A stretch of DNA of 64,000 bases from Chitinispirillales bacterium (GTDB taxonomy: Bacteria; Fibrobacterota; Chitinivibrionia; Chitinivibrionales; Chitinispirillaceae), in the NCBI GenBank assembly GCA_031254105.1, contig JAIRVB010000047.1:1-64000 (forward strand), read 5' to 3'. The notes under the pieces were generated by a model. It was not told the DNA's origin. It ran no database searches and was given only the letters and a program-made list of their open reading frames with translations. This document shows, in pieces, positions 38,701 through 46,435 of this stretch (positions within the stretch are counted from its first letter, which is position 1; each line of letters opens with the position of its first letter). A program made the translations under genes and the position numbers.

Positions 38701-39842
38701 CCGAACTCTACGCCGCGCATAAGATTTATCATCTGAAGCGAGGCGTTAACGTTAAACGGCCCAACAGCGCTTGTCCCGCGGATTTTCGCCCTTCCGTACT
38801 CATCAGCTCCATAATCAGCTTCTACATTAAAAGATCCAAGCTCATAACCGCGGTACTTTACCCCCCTCCCTCTTACATGGGCTGAGTACAGCGGTTTATA
38901 AAGCGATCCTTTAAAAGACGCCGTTCCCTCAAGTATTCCATCCCTTCCTACACCTTTGTCATAAGTATAAAGTATGGGAACCGGATTTATGGCAGTCTTA
39001 AAATTCGCGTGAAGATCCCACGGATCATCATCAAAATATGAGAGAAGCCCCCCGCCCGTAACACGCGTACCTGATCCCTCAAGCAGCATCGAGTGAACCC
39101 TGAGATTTCTCCAGGTAATAACCCCCGACGCTCCCAGCGTGTCAATCGTACCATCCCACCAGGGACTGCTGTATGACCCTTGAGGAACAGCAAGCTGCAC
39201 GGAAAAAGAATCGATACTGTGAAACTGAGCCGTGGCTGAAGCATTCTTTATCTCTCCAACCATGTTGTTGTGCAGATCACGGTAAACTGCGTTAATTCCC
39301 TCAATTTTGACGCTGCCTATATGTATTTTTACCGGCCAGTCATCGGGATTTGGATGGCCGCCGCCCTCATCATTGTTTTCCTTGTCATCTTCATCATTTG
39401 ACCGGTTGGAATCTTTGAGAAAAGCTGGCAGAAACGGGAGCAGTATATCATTGCCTGGAGCCATCACAACCTGCCCGTTTATATCGGTCACACGCAAATT
39501 ACGCACATTAACGCGCTTCTTGAGAATCGATGGGAGCCTGTATCGAACCGACACATGCCCCACTGTAATTGAATCCCCGAATTCAGCGCTGCCTGCTGCG
39601 CGCAACCCGTAAAAGTCAATGCGTGAAAAAAGGTTTGACTCCACTCTTTCTATGGTTATATCTCCCAGGAAGAATGTACTCATCTCATTTTCGGCAAAAC
39701 GCAAGGCGCGCTGCTGAAACGGAGGATAGAGAAGCAAATAGTAAAACATTACGCTTATGGTAAACGATATTATCAACGCGGCCAAAACTCCAGCCATGCA
39801 CCATAATAACGAGCGTCTTAGCTTTACCGCCCTGTAGACCAC
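35712..39842 (-). CDS. tamB: TamB/AsmA-like translocation and assembly protein
   Basis: The 1376-aa protein is anchored by one N-terminal transmembrane helix (~12-37) and spans the periplasm. It has a long series of AsmA/TamB beta-strand repeats and a C-terminal DUF490/TamB domain (INGRAALAPTTYVRD, PGFVGEVSIIDGYVYYF, LTLGQRMGS, RLTSRLLLTGE), ending RFSR. An acidic low-complexity insert (SNDEDDKENNDEGGGHPN) near residue 150 is local to this protein. The start is GTG 39842 with AAGGA 12 bases upstream. TamB forms a groove proposed to carry phospholipids between membranes; partner TamA overlaps its 3' end. Confidence 0.9.
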   Translation of the reverse strand: MVYRAVKLRRSLLWCMAGVLAALIISFTISVMFYYLLLYPPFQQRALRFAENEMSTFFLGDITIERVESNLFSRIDFYGLRAAGSAEFGDSITVGHVSVRYRLPSILKKRVNVRNLRVTDINGQVVMAPGNDILLPFLPAFLKDSNRSNDEDDKENNDEGGGHPNPDDWPVKIHIGSVKIEGINAVYRDLHNNMVGEIKNASATAQFHSIDSFSVQLAVPQGSYSSPWWDGTIDTLGASGVITWRNLRVHSMLLEGSGTRVTGGGLLSYFDDDPWDLHANFKTAINPVPILYTYDKGVGRDGILEGTASFKGSLYKPLYSAHVRGRGVKYRGYELGSFNVEADYGADEYGRAKIRGTSAVGPFNVNASLQMINLMRGVEFGNYSVQANLNELDANIISKELRIDGQIPAERGSVRLSASGRDIGIPTFVDLSVQLDGGRLAGAPLNADMVLSNDLWSLNGRWGANRFEGSGRLNSKNGSVSGFLSSRLPDPAAVSLTFSKERVSGLLNSYIDIGGYIHNPTLGASLKGNEIRWRGMEADSADAFLTFEDGKLGIQKIDASISGNVDSVFTFLDLGHLVKGHIEADFSMVGGGEPSDLFLHAQVRGCGLQYEQFSLDSAFGLVKLERDTLIWTDLFLRKGNDAALSRGSIVFGSEIKLDADADLFFEREGIKTAAGELGFNGLLRGDSIKAKYRITSAHLLLLDQWIPQEHRVNGMLSSSGELWGTVANPCAKMEFTVTEPRYTNVKAHRISGRASFSDSLLNGSAQLSLNETAEAVKFSAQLPFLPSSGWKIDETGERICLIKSSAGHLHIGVLAELFGPQYAASGLLAFEVQLSNAGSGWGVGGSVSLPDGEIEYLPLKIHASGVNFSASGSVTSTQNDASFVLRSGIVEMPMLRIENSVVKGHSGPDALIIDEARLGFAGSSYIDLKGALPYAGIDSLMYNNNLKVQYTVKDFPAQFFSTFFPQYGLRKGVFNGTGEIYTYEGRPFVDGGLSLNGLEFSIPDIYPLIGPADAQFEFNGSTIMVTSGQVKWNRGIMRAEGHASWDTKRLYGLSLNLWGGNIAFELPGVIQVSVDTASLHLTDQDEKILINGRAALAPTTYVRDLSIMEMINNMQIRDGIRRAPNPFLESVLLRIDLDLANNMNVNMNLGSLTADGRVALTGSAASPGFVGEVSIIDGYVYYFDRKFKIDEGMLFNADPSVINPNLNIVAKADVSTYLPPPAKGEDFTITLNITGTMENPVVRFEAEPNLSELDILSVLTLGQRMGSVGSDINDRIANIAAQQAIGLGTRRLERILNFDRISVSGDVMGASDSRGASLSVARRLTSRLLLTGETFMGKFSDRKVTAHYRLTPHFYLEGQTTSEGENAVDLIFRFSR

Positions 39843-40211
39843 TTACTGCTATCGTCCTTTTTGATAAGTAAAACCGTAACGGCAAAATGGCCGCCTACAC
39901 ATGTTGATTCTGATAAAATGAAGGGCAAACATATAAAAATAATATATATACATCAGTATATGGTATCTTTGGCTGGTTGCATTATATATATTGAATATGT
40001 ATTGGAGTGTTCAAAAACAAATGCAGAAATAGAAAATACTCAATAATACAACAATTTTTTTATCTTATCTTGATTTTTTATTTCTCAATTCTGCCATTTT
40101 ATTTCTGCATTATAGAACTTGAGTTCCTTATGATAGATCCATTTCTCCCTATTGCCTTATATGCAGAAACTTAGTAAGCAGCGCTTGTTTTATTGGCTGC
40201 TGATTGTTACT
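39843..40211. other. gene-free spacer with ATGCAGAAAT inverted repeat
   Basis: The arms AAATGCAGAAAT (40019-40030) and ATTTCTGCATT (40101-40111) bound an ~95-base palindromic element rich in A and T. It lies between the TPR gene's 3' end and tamB. No gene is seen. Confidence 0.6.
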
Positions 40212-40825
40212 TTATTTGGGTCTCAAGCCAGTTGTTAAAGCCGTTTTCATTTTGCCTGTCTTAAGAAAGACTGACTTTAAGTTATCATACGTATTGATCG
40301 TATAAGGGTGTTTATCTGTAAGAACAGCAAGTTCGATTTTAAACGCTTTTAAATAGAACTCAAGCGCCTTATCATAATCACCCTGAGCGCTATAAACCAA
40401 CGCCATGTTGTTATAAACTACCGCGACATCAGGATGCTCATCTCCTAAAATTTTCTCCCTTATGATCAGCGCTTTCCTTAAAGACAATAAAGCGTCCATA
40501 TATGAAAACTCATTACGCTGCCGCCCGGCCTGATTCACAAGCGCGATTGCTTCCGCCAGCAGCTTCCTTTGAGGCTGATTAAAATCCACTTCTATTTTAG
40601 AATCAATATCATCATCAATGTTAACAGATATATATGGGAAAGACAACTCTAGTTCTTCGCTGTCCCAAAAAGTATCATCTTGAAAAGATACTATAGACCT
40701 GACGAATGAATAAAAGTCAAAAGCGGTTCTTGCCAGACTAATATCCGCTTCTGGAGTAATAAAAAAGATAACATTTTTTTTAATTTTTGGTATGCATCTG
40801 TGTTATTTATATCAGGCGAGTTCAT
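40212..40825 (-). CDS. TPR protein requiring a -1 frameshift at an A8 run
   Basis: The ATG at 40825 overlaps the stop of the upstream NTPase gene (ATGA) and reads MNSPDINNTDAYQKLKK. The frame then meets T-TAA-AAA-AAA-ATG; the A8 run lies at 40781-40774. In-frame reading stops after 44 codons. A -1 slip on A-AAA-AAA continues exactly into NVIFFITPEADISLARTAFD and on to the known TPR frame, giving 204 aa. The first ~80 residues match nothing I recognise. Residues ~95-195 hold kinesin-light-chain-type TPRs (HPDVAVVYNNMALVYSAQGDYDKA). Programmed slippage, phase variation at the A-run, a decayed gene and a sequence error all remain possible. It is probably an interaction partner of the NTPase. Confidence 0.72.
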
Positions 40826-42168
40826 AATTTATCATCTATTAACCCCTGCTCTTTTAAAAAATCGGCGACTAACGGGTGAAGACTATACCGGCCTTTGCCG
40901 TTATACGCTAAAACAGCGTTGGCTTGTAACATTTCCAAAAGCGCTTCCTTGCCTTCTTCCGGAAACTGCTGATTCCCTTTGTGTACTTTTAATAAAAGAT
41001 CAAGATGCCTTTTGCGGTCAATAAGTTTGACAATAGAAGTCTTATGGCTTTCAAGAGCTGCATCTGCATCCTCAACGGTAATTACCTCAGACTCTCTGCG
41101 TCTTGCCCTTGTGGCAGCTTCACTGATAACCGAAAACAAATCCCTCAAAGAACCGCCTGTTTTCCTTATCATCTTATCCAACGCATCCGGTTCAAATAAT
41201 TCGAGCTTTGCGCGTTTTTTTACTATTTCGGTAACAACCTTAACTCCATCTTCATAAGGTTCACCATCAACAGTTTTCTGCTTTATCATAGGTAATATTT
41301 TTGTTCTAAAATATCCGCCCAGAGCGGTAAATTTGGGATCATAAGAAAGCGCTATCGGGAATGTATAAATTGTGGGAAATGAGGCTCCGGTCAGTGTGGA
41401 GGAGTAGTTGCTGAAAATTCTCCAAACAACTTCACAGTCTATTTTATCTAAATCCTCGAAAATTATAATGGGCTGCTTATATTCTGATTTTTCAGTGATT
41501 TTGTCAGCTATACTATTTAACACAAGCAGCCAGTCACTGGAACGGTTGACTATAACTTCTCTGTGAACCTTGCGTTTCTCTACATTGAATTTCAAATCTG
41601 CCTGAAGTCTGGCAAACAATCTCAATACAGGCATGAGCACTGGTGTTTTCGCTTTAACCCCGGCTTCTACTGATAACTCATCAGATCTAGTATCAGTATT
41701 GATTTTCTCTATAGTTGTATTCCAAAAACCAGTTATTTTACTTTCCATATCTTTATCCAATGAACAGCCGATTTCATCAGCTATTTTTATTAAAGCTTCT
41801 CCCATAAGAATCAACAAATCCGAATGAGCCAGGTTGAACATATCCAGATCTCTCTTGCAATCTACAGTGTAAATATGATATCCCTGTTCTTTAAGCTTGC
41901 CTGACATTTCATTTAATTCGGTGCTTTTACCACACCCCCAATGACCCATAAGCAAAAAAGAATTAGCTGTAGCAGAGAGTTCCTGACACTCATCCATAAT
42001 ATCCTGAATCGGAGATTTATATTTATCGCCTGTACGGGATTCCATGGTTTTATCGTAATAAAAACGCGCCAACTCCTCCCCTGCTAACGCACCTGGCTTA
42101 AAAGCGTTATTTACGCCGGCAACTTTTTCCGCGCGTTCCATTTTTTTTATATATTTCATCATATTCAT
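40822..42168 (-). CDS. P-loop NTPase (KAP/STAND-like) with C-terminal winged helix
   Basis: The 448-aa cytosolic protein has Walker A GHWGCGKST at 75-83 and a Walker B-like IIIFEDLD at 234-241. A downstream sensor-type region follows (IYTFPIALSYDPKF), then an AAA-lid-like helical stretch (DALDKMIRKTGGSLRDLFSVI) and a winged-helix-like C-terminus (EMLQANAVLAYNGKGRYSLHPLVADFL). It fits ATPases of the KAP/STAND/AAA signal-transduction type, but I cannot name a family. Its ATG overlaps the purD stop (ATGA), and its stop overlaps the start of the TPR gene, so all three are translationally coupled. A switch-plus-TPR module is suggested. Confidence 0.83.
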   Translation of the reverse strand: MNMMKYIKKMERAEKVAGVNNAFKPGALAGEELARFYYDKTMESRTGDKYKSPIQDIMDECQELSATANSFLLMGHWGCGKSTELNEMSGKLKEQGYHIYTVDCKRDLDMFNLAHSDLLILMGEALIKIADEIGCSLDKDMESKITGFWNTTIEKINTDTRSDELSVEAGVKAKTPVLMPVLRLFARLQADLKFNVEKRKVHREVIVNRSSDWLLVLNSIADKITEKSEYKQPIIIFEDLDKIDCEVVWRIFSNYSSTLTGASFPTIYTFPIALSYDPKFTALGGYFRTKILPMIKQKTVDGEPYEDGVKVVTEIVKKRAKLELFEPDALDKMIRKTGGSLRDLFSVISEAATRARRRESEVITVEDADAALESHKTSIVKLIDRKRHLDLLLKVHKGNQQFPEEGKEALLEMLQANAVLAYNGKGRYSLHPLVADFLKEQGLIDDKL

Positions 42169-43466
42169 AACTTCGATTTCTTCAACCCTTTAGCCGCAAT
42201 ATCTCTCCTGAACGTCTTCCCCGCAAACTTTATCTCCGCAACACCGTCATAAGCCTGCGCAACAGCGTCCGTAAGATCCGGCGCCCATGCGGAAACGGCC
42301 AAAACCCGCCCTCCGTTTGTTACAAGCCTCTCTTCACTATCAAGATTAACGCCCGCAAAGTATACATCAAGCGAACCCTTCTCCTCAGCCATTTCTATCC
42401 CTGTTATTACTTTGCCTTTTTCAAACTTTCCGGGATATCCTTTACTTGCAAGCACTACTGAGACGCAATACTTGTCGGAATCAACGCTCCACTTTACACC
42501 GGAGAGCTTGCCTTTCGCGCACGCCCTGAACGCCTCATACCAGTCGCACTGTACAAGAGGCAGAATAGCCTGAGTTTCGGGATCTCCGAAACGGCAATTG
42601 TATTCGATAACTCTGGGGCCCTCTTTTGTCACCATAATACCCACAAAAAGAACGCCTCTGTAGCGGGATTTCTCTTTTTCCATAGCCGCAAGCGTGGGAA
42701 CTATGATCTCTTTTTCTATAGCGGAGAGAAGAGCCGCGTCAACTACAGGAGCCGGAGCGTAAGCGCCCATGCCTCCTGTGTTTGGCCCGGTATCATTATC
42801 GCCTATTGTCTTATGATCCTGAGCGACTGGAAGAATTTTATATGACTTGCCGTCTGTAAGTACAAACACAGATGCCTCTTCCCCGCTCATTTTTTCTTCA
42901 ATCACAACAGTTTGCCCAGCTTCACCAAAACTCTTATTATCAAAAATATCATCCAGCGCCAACCTGGCCTCATCAAGCGTATCGCAAACAATCGCGCCCT
43001 TACCCGCCGCAAGCCCGCTTACTTTCACCACAATGGGAGCGCCCTTTTCTTCAAGATAGGCAAGAGCCTTGTCCTTAGCGGTAAACACCTCAAAATCAGC
43101 TGTGGGAATCTTATACTTTCTCATTAAATTTTTAGAAAAAGCCTTACTTCCCTCAATTCGCGCGGCAGCCGCGCTGGGGCCAAAAATGGTCAATCCCTCT
43201 TTATTAAAAACATCAACAATTCCCTCTGCAAGAGGAACTTCAGGCCCTACAACCGTAAGGTCGATCTCATTCTCACACGCCCACTTGGCAAGATCATCCC
43301 AACTTCCAATTGGCTGATTAACAAGCATGCACCCATCCCTCTCCATCCCCGGATTACCGGGATAAGCAAACATGCACAGCGCACGGTCAGACCGAAGCAG
43401 AGCCTTGAGAAGGGCATGCTCCCTGCCCCCCCCGCCAACAATCAAAACTGAATTCATGAAATCCAC
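42165..43466 (-). CDS. purD: phosphoribosylamine-glycine ligase
   Basis: The 433-aa ATP-grasp enzyme makes glycinamide ribonucleotide in purine synthesis. It shows VLIVGGGGREHAL, LTVVGPEVPLAEGIVD, the ATP-grasp P-loop region KVSGLAAGKGAIV, DNDTGPNTGGMGAYAP and EYNCRFGDPETQ, with the C-terminal domain ending in RRDIAAKGL. GTG 43466 has GGGGG seven bases upstream; ATG 43457 is an alternative. It heads an operon with the NTPase and TPR genes through 4-base stop-start overlaps, an unusual partnership for purD. Confidence 0.96.
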   Translation of the reverse strand: MDFMNSVLIVGGGGREHALLKALLRSDRALCMFAYPGNPGMERDGCMLVNQPIGSWDDLAKWACENEIDLTVVGPEVPLAEGIVDVFNKEGLTIFGPSAAAARIEGSKAFSKNLMRKYKIPTADFEVFTAKDKALAYLEEKGAPIVVKVSGLAAGKGAIVCDTLDEARLALDDIFDNKSFGEAGQTVVIEEKMSGEEASVFVLTDGKSYKILPVAQDHKTIGDNDTGPNTGGMGAYAPAPVVDAALLSAIEKEIIVPTLAAMEKEKSRYRGVLFVGIMVTKEGPRVIEYNCRFGDPETQAILPLVQCDWYEAFRACAKGKLSGVKWSVDSDKYCVSVVLASKGYPGKFEKGKVITGIEMAEEKGSLDVYFAGVNLDSEERLVTNGGRVLAVSAWAPDLTDAVAQAYDGVAEIKFAGKTFRRDIAAKGLKKSKL

Positions 43467-43484
43467 GGTGTAACCCCCTTTAAC

Positions 43485-43597
43485 AGCAAATTACAATGCA
43501 CAATGTATAATGTACAAATTACAAAAAAAACGCTCCTGCCTTGATCTTTTGATTTTGATTTTATTTGTACATTGTACATTGTAATTTGTACATTGCT
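43485..43597. repeat. ~110 bp inverted-repeat element, TACAATGTATAATG family (copy B)
   Basis: Left arm AAATTACAATGCACAATG and right arm CATTGTAATTTGTACATTG flank a ~45-base unique centre. The right end is one base from the stop of the 214-aa gene. Compare copies at 20.2 and 57.8 kb. Confidence 0.8.
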
Positions 43598-43598
43598 T

Positions 43599-44243
43599 TT
43601 ACTCTTCACTCTCTTCATCACTACGCGGTTGGAGCCTTGCGGTTTCCTCTATGTACTGCTCTTTTATATCGGGCTTTGATGAGAGATGCCCTAATATGGC
43701 GGCAGCCTGCTCTTCATTGAGAATTATTCGGCTTTGACGCGTGACACGTCCCTTAAAACCCCATTCTTTGAGCAGCTGAGGCGTTACGCGAAACGCGTCC
43801 TTAGCGGATACAAAACGGCTCTCTTCCGCCCGCAGCGCGTAACATACATTCTCATCAATACAGGAATAATCCGAGCAGAAACGAAGATGCTGTTTTTTTG
43901 CGTCCGTAATTTTTGTCACACGGTAAAATCCGGTAATTAGATACTCATCCTTAAAATCCGCGTTGGTTCCTATGTACTTTGTAATAAAAAGCAAATATCT
44001 GATTTTTGACTTAACAAATGTCGATCTTATCTTACTTCTGGCGCAGCCATAAAAGCCAAATGTCCCAGTCTCATAATTAGGCTCAGGCTGTATGTCGCTT
44101 GGGTATTCTTCGGGAACTTCACGAATCGGCAGTTCCGAAACCGGATCCCCCGCATAAAAAACAACCATGCCGGTGTTACTCGCCCTATAATCCTGCCACG
44201 GCACCATCTCAACTGATCTGTTCATAAAAACTTCATTAGCCAT
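43599..44243 (-). CDS. conserved-looking protein of unknown function, possibly PUA/EVE-like fold
   Basis: I do not recognise this 214-aa protein. It is soluble, mixed alpha/beta, with no signal peptide. A central segment reads YLLFITKYIGTNADFKDEYL then ITGFYRVTKIT, a strand-rich pattern seen in EVE/ASCH-type nucleic-acid-binding folds; this is speculative. A helical C-terminal half (DAFRVTPQLLKEWGF, LNEEQAAAILGHL) ends in an acidic tail. ATG 44243 has CAGGAG at 44258-44253. Its distinctive feature is the upstream array of five near-consensus promoters, which implies strong or tunable expression. A repeat element begins one base past its stop. Confidence 0.72.
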   Translation of the reverse strand: MANEVFMNRSVEMVPWQDYRASNTGMVVFYAGDPVSELPIREVPEEYPSDIQPEPNYETGTFGFYGCARSKIRSTFVKSKIRYLLFITKYIGTNADFKDEYLITGFYRVTKITDAKKQHLRFCSDYSCIDENVCYALRAEESRFVSAKDAFRVTPQLLKEWGFKGRVTRQSRIILNEEQAAAILGHLSSKPDIKEQYIEETARLQPRSDEESEE

Positions 44244-44265
44244 TACACAAAACTCCTGTTTTTTC

Positions 44266-44584
44266 TAGTAATGATTATGCCTGTGCGAGAGTTCATCTGT
44301 CAACCAACAGTCTGCCTCCTGCTTTTTTTAGTAATGATTATACCTGTGCAAGAGTTCGTCTGCCAATTGACAATCTCACTCCTGCTTTTTTTAGTAATGA
44401 TTATACCTGTGCAAGAGTTCGTCTGTCAACCAACAGTCTGCCTCCCGCTTTTTTTAGTAATGATTATACCTGTGTTAGAGTTCGTCTGCCAATCGACAAT
44501 CTCACTTCTGCTTTTTTTAGTAATAATGTATGTATGTGCGGGAGTTCATCTATCAACTGACAGCAAAAACTTCCGCTTTTTTTG
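44266..44584 (-). promoter_or_regulatory. array of five tandem 63-bp units, four with near-consensus sigma70 promoters
   Basis: Units begin at 44266, 44329, 44392, 44455 and 44518, exactly 63 bases apart. On the minus strand each of the first four has a -35 and a -10 separated by 18 bases: TTGACA/CATAAT (unit 1, nearest the gene), TTGGCA/TATAAT (unit 2), TTGACA/TATAAT (unit 3, full consensus) and TTGGCA/TATAAT (unit 4). Unit 5 has TTGATA and a decayed -10. Odd and even units alternate in sequence, pointing to duplication of a 126-bp pair. Units also repeat a GCAGGAG Shine-Dalgarno-like motif, so the whole promoter-leader of the 214-aa gene seems amplified. The 63-base period keeps a plus-strand frame open by coincidence. 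Confidence 0.85.
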
Positions 44585-44625
44585 TTATAAAAAATGAAGC
44601 CCGCATTTTTGAATACGGGCTCAAA
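44584..44625 (-). terminator. intrinsic terminator upstream of the promoter array
   Basis: On the minus strand AGCCCG (44621-44616) pairs with CGGGCT (44603-44598), with inner ATT/AAT pairing, followed by TCATTTTTT. It would insulate the promoter array from transcription of the FISUMP gene. Confidence 0.7.
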
Positions 44626-44732
44626 TGCTCGAACTACCGATTATGTCTGTTCAATTATAATAAATAAGATAACTCAGAGAACAAGTCTAAGTCAACATGT
44701 AAATAACAAATAATACGGAATGCGAAAATATC

Positions 44733-44772
44733 AACAGCAGAGATCCGACACGCCCGGTCTCTGCTGTTTTAT
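44733..44772. terminator. 11-bp hairpin terminator 3' of the FISUMP gene
   Basis: AACAGCAGAGA (44733-44743) pairs perfectly with TCTCTGCTGTT (44758-44768), with TTTT on the plus-strand side. It lies 15 bases past the stop codon of the minus-strand gene. The minus-strand side has only a poor T-run (GATATTTTC). Confidence 0.6.
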
Positions 44773-44786
44773 TTCTACACTGCCTT

Positions 44787-45737
44787 TCAATCCTTAACGC
44801 AGCGAACTGCGTAAACAGCGGACTTATTGGAGCTGCTGCTATAGTTGACAAGGCTGCCGCCGGAGAGATACCATATATCAATACCTTCCCGATTCTCCCA
44901 CCCTCCGGAGCACCACCAGGAATTTCTTGAATCAAAAAACCTGCCTGCCCCGTCTCCTAAAATCAACGACAACGATCTCCACTCCCTGTTGGCGGGTAAA
45001 TGCCAGCCTTTGGGACACGCGTTTACCGCTTCCGGCCAAGTATAACCTTTACCGCCGCCAAGATTCTCTAAAAACCAGGTCTTACTCTCGAACTGTTTTA
45101 TTTTATACATCCTGCCATCTCTGGGATCAGTAAAAAACTGACCGCGAGATGAAGTCTGTCCAGCTTGTGTTCGCGTCCTTGCCCTGGCAAGACTGTCCTG
45201 CAAAACTTTTTTCCTGTCACGCTCCTCCGCTTCCGCCCTAAGGAGACTGTCGGCAAGCTCCTGGCGCATCCGTTCCCTGCGCCCCCGCTCCTCTCTGAAC
45301 TCCCGCTCCTTTTGCGCTATCATCGCGGCAAATTTCGCCTCTTTTTGCTGTTTCAAAGCAATAGGGTGGGCAAAGAAAATCGTAACCATTAAAACAACAA
45401 TAAGTGTAATAATCGCGCGGGTCTCATACTTTAAGGATTCATCATGGATCCACTTCTGCCGCTTTGAAACCTGCGGGTAAGCTTCGCTCTCTGAAATAGT
45501 TGATTCACTTTGTCTTTTCGCGCCGCCTTCAATCTCTTCCGAAGGAAGTTCTTTACTTAGAAGTTTTTTAAAATCAGGAACATCGTCTGCGCGAAGCCAG
45601 CTTACCATCCCCCTCTTCCACATGAGAGCATTCTTACATAATCTCCTTTTGGAAAGCTCCTCAATGCTGAAGGGGCCGTCTTTTTGATTATTTACTGATA
45701 TATACCAGATTTTTTGCTCTTCGCGTTCTTCATCCAT
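44787..45737 (-). CDS. GYF-like and Fibrobacter paralogous (FISUMP) domain membrane protein
   Basis: In this 316-aa protein, residues ~8-62 form a GYF_2-type domain (KIWYISVNNQKDGPFSIEEL, then LMWKRGMVSWLRADDVPDF). One transmembrane helix (~108-127) is followed by a charged coiled coil (~130-190). A C-terminal domain of the Fibrobacter succinogenes major paralogous type (FISUMP) comes last: DPRDGRMYKIKQFESKTWF, YTWPEAVNACPKGWHLPANREW and the closing YAVRCVKD. The GYF part would be cytosolic and FISUMP periplasmic or exposed. FISUMP proteins are expanded in Fibrobacter, which is the strongest taxonomic clue here. Function is unknown; adhesion or envelope scaffolding is a guess. Confidence 0.9.
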   Translation of the reverse strand: MDEEREEQKIWYISVNNQKDGPFSIEELSKRRLCKNALMWKRGMVSWLRADDVPDFKKLLSKELPSEEIEGGAKRQSESTISESEAYPQVSKRQKWIHDESLKYETRAIITLIVVLMVTIFFAHPIALKQQKEAKFAAMIAQKEREFREERGRRERMRQELADSLLRAEAEERDRKKVLQDSLARARTRTQAGQTSSRGQFFTDPRDGRMYKIKQFESKTWFLENLGGGKGYTWPEAVNACPKGWHLPANREWRSLSLILGDGAGRFFDSRNSWWCSGGWENREGIDIWYLSGGSLVNYSSSSNKSAVYAVRCVKD

Positions 45738-45912
45738 AAAAAATCCAACTATTATTTATCTTTAAGCACAAAATTTTTATACAATATAATATTTTCCTTG
45801 AAAATTACCTTTTAAAACCTTCATCAATTTTAATTCTGATCTTCCAAGTCCAATATTAGGAATTATACGGTGTAAAAAAGCGAAAGTAATAGCAACTTTC
45901 AGTACAACATTG

Positions 45913-46212
45913 TCAGGCTATCTCTATTATTCTTGAAAATCCTGTCATCTCAAAAACATTTATTACCTCCTCCGGTACATTGACAAGAATCATTCTGGCA
46001 TTTTTTTCTTTTGCGCTTCTTTTTCCCGCAAGCAGCACACATAAACCCGATGAGGAAAGGTGATTCAGATCCGCGAAGTCTAATTCTACATGAAGCGCTT
46101 CGTCAAAAGCGCAAGTGAGCGCCTCCAGAAACTTAGGGGCGGATCTAATGTCTAATCTGCCGTTAAGAGCCAAAACTATCTTGCCTTCTTTCTGCGATTT
46201 TGTGATTTCCAT
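45913..46212 (-). CDS. STAS-domain protein (anti-sigma factor antagonist-like)
   Basis: This is a 99-aa single STAS domain: ITKSQKEGKIVLALNGRLD, then HVELDFADLNHLSSSGLCVLL, where the Ser before Gly is the usual phosphorylation site of SpoIIAA-type antagonists. A strong AAGGAG precedes the ATG. Such proteins relay partner-switching phosphorylation to a sigma factor or another effector. No kinase/anti-sigma gene is adjacent. It is divergent from the exporter operon starting at 46436, so a regulatory link is possible but unproven. Confidence 0.88.
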   Translation of the reverse strand: MEITKSQKEGKIVLALNGRLDIRSAPKFLEALTCAFDEALHVELDFADLNHLSSSGLCVLLAGKRSAKEKNARMILVNVPEEVINVFEMTGFSRIIEIA

Positions 46213-46435
46213 TGTTTTTCTCCTTGAGGATTATTTCTTCTCCGCGTATTTAATAAAGAATGAACCCTCTGAGAAAGCAACTTACATATCACTATTAATA
46301 AAAGGACATAGTTAATTAAACCTATTTGAGGGGTCTGTCTTCCAAAATATTTCCATTTAAAATTGCGTTTATCCGATATTGACCTCTTTTATTTATTAAT
46401 ACAAAATATCCTTATACCTGATCAACACAGAAAAA

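Noticed and set aside
44271-44597. Plus-strand 108-codon frame with 21-residue hydrophobic repeats
   Set aside because: The frame stays open only because the DNA period (63) is a multiple of three. There is no ribosome binding site, and the opposite strand carries four well-spaced promoters leading into a gene.
46213-46435. Small precursor-peptide gene for the exporter operon
   Set aside because: No small ORF with a ribosome binding site or a double-glycine leader was found in this spacer or at 52240-52386.
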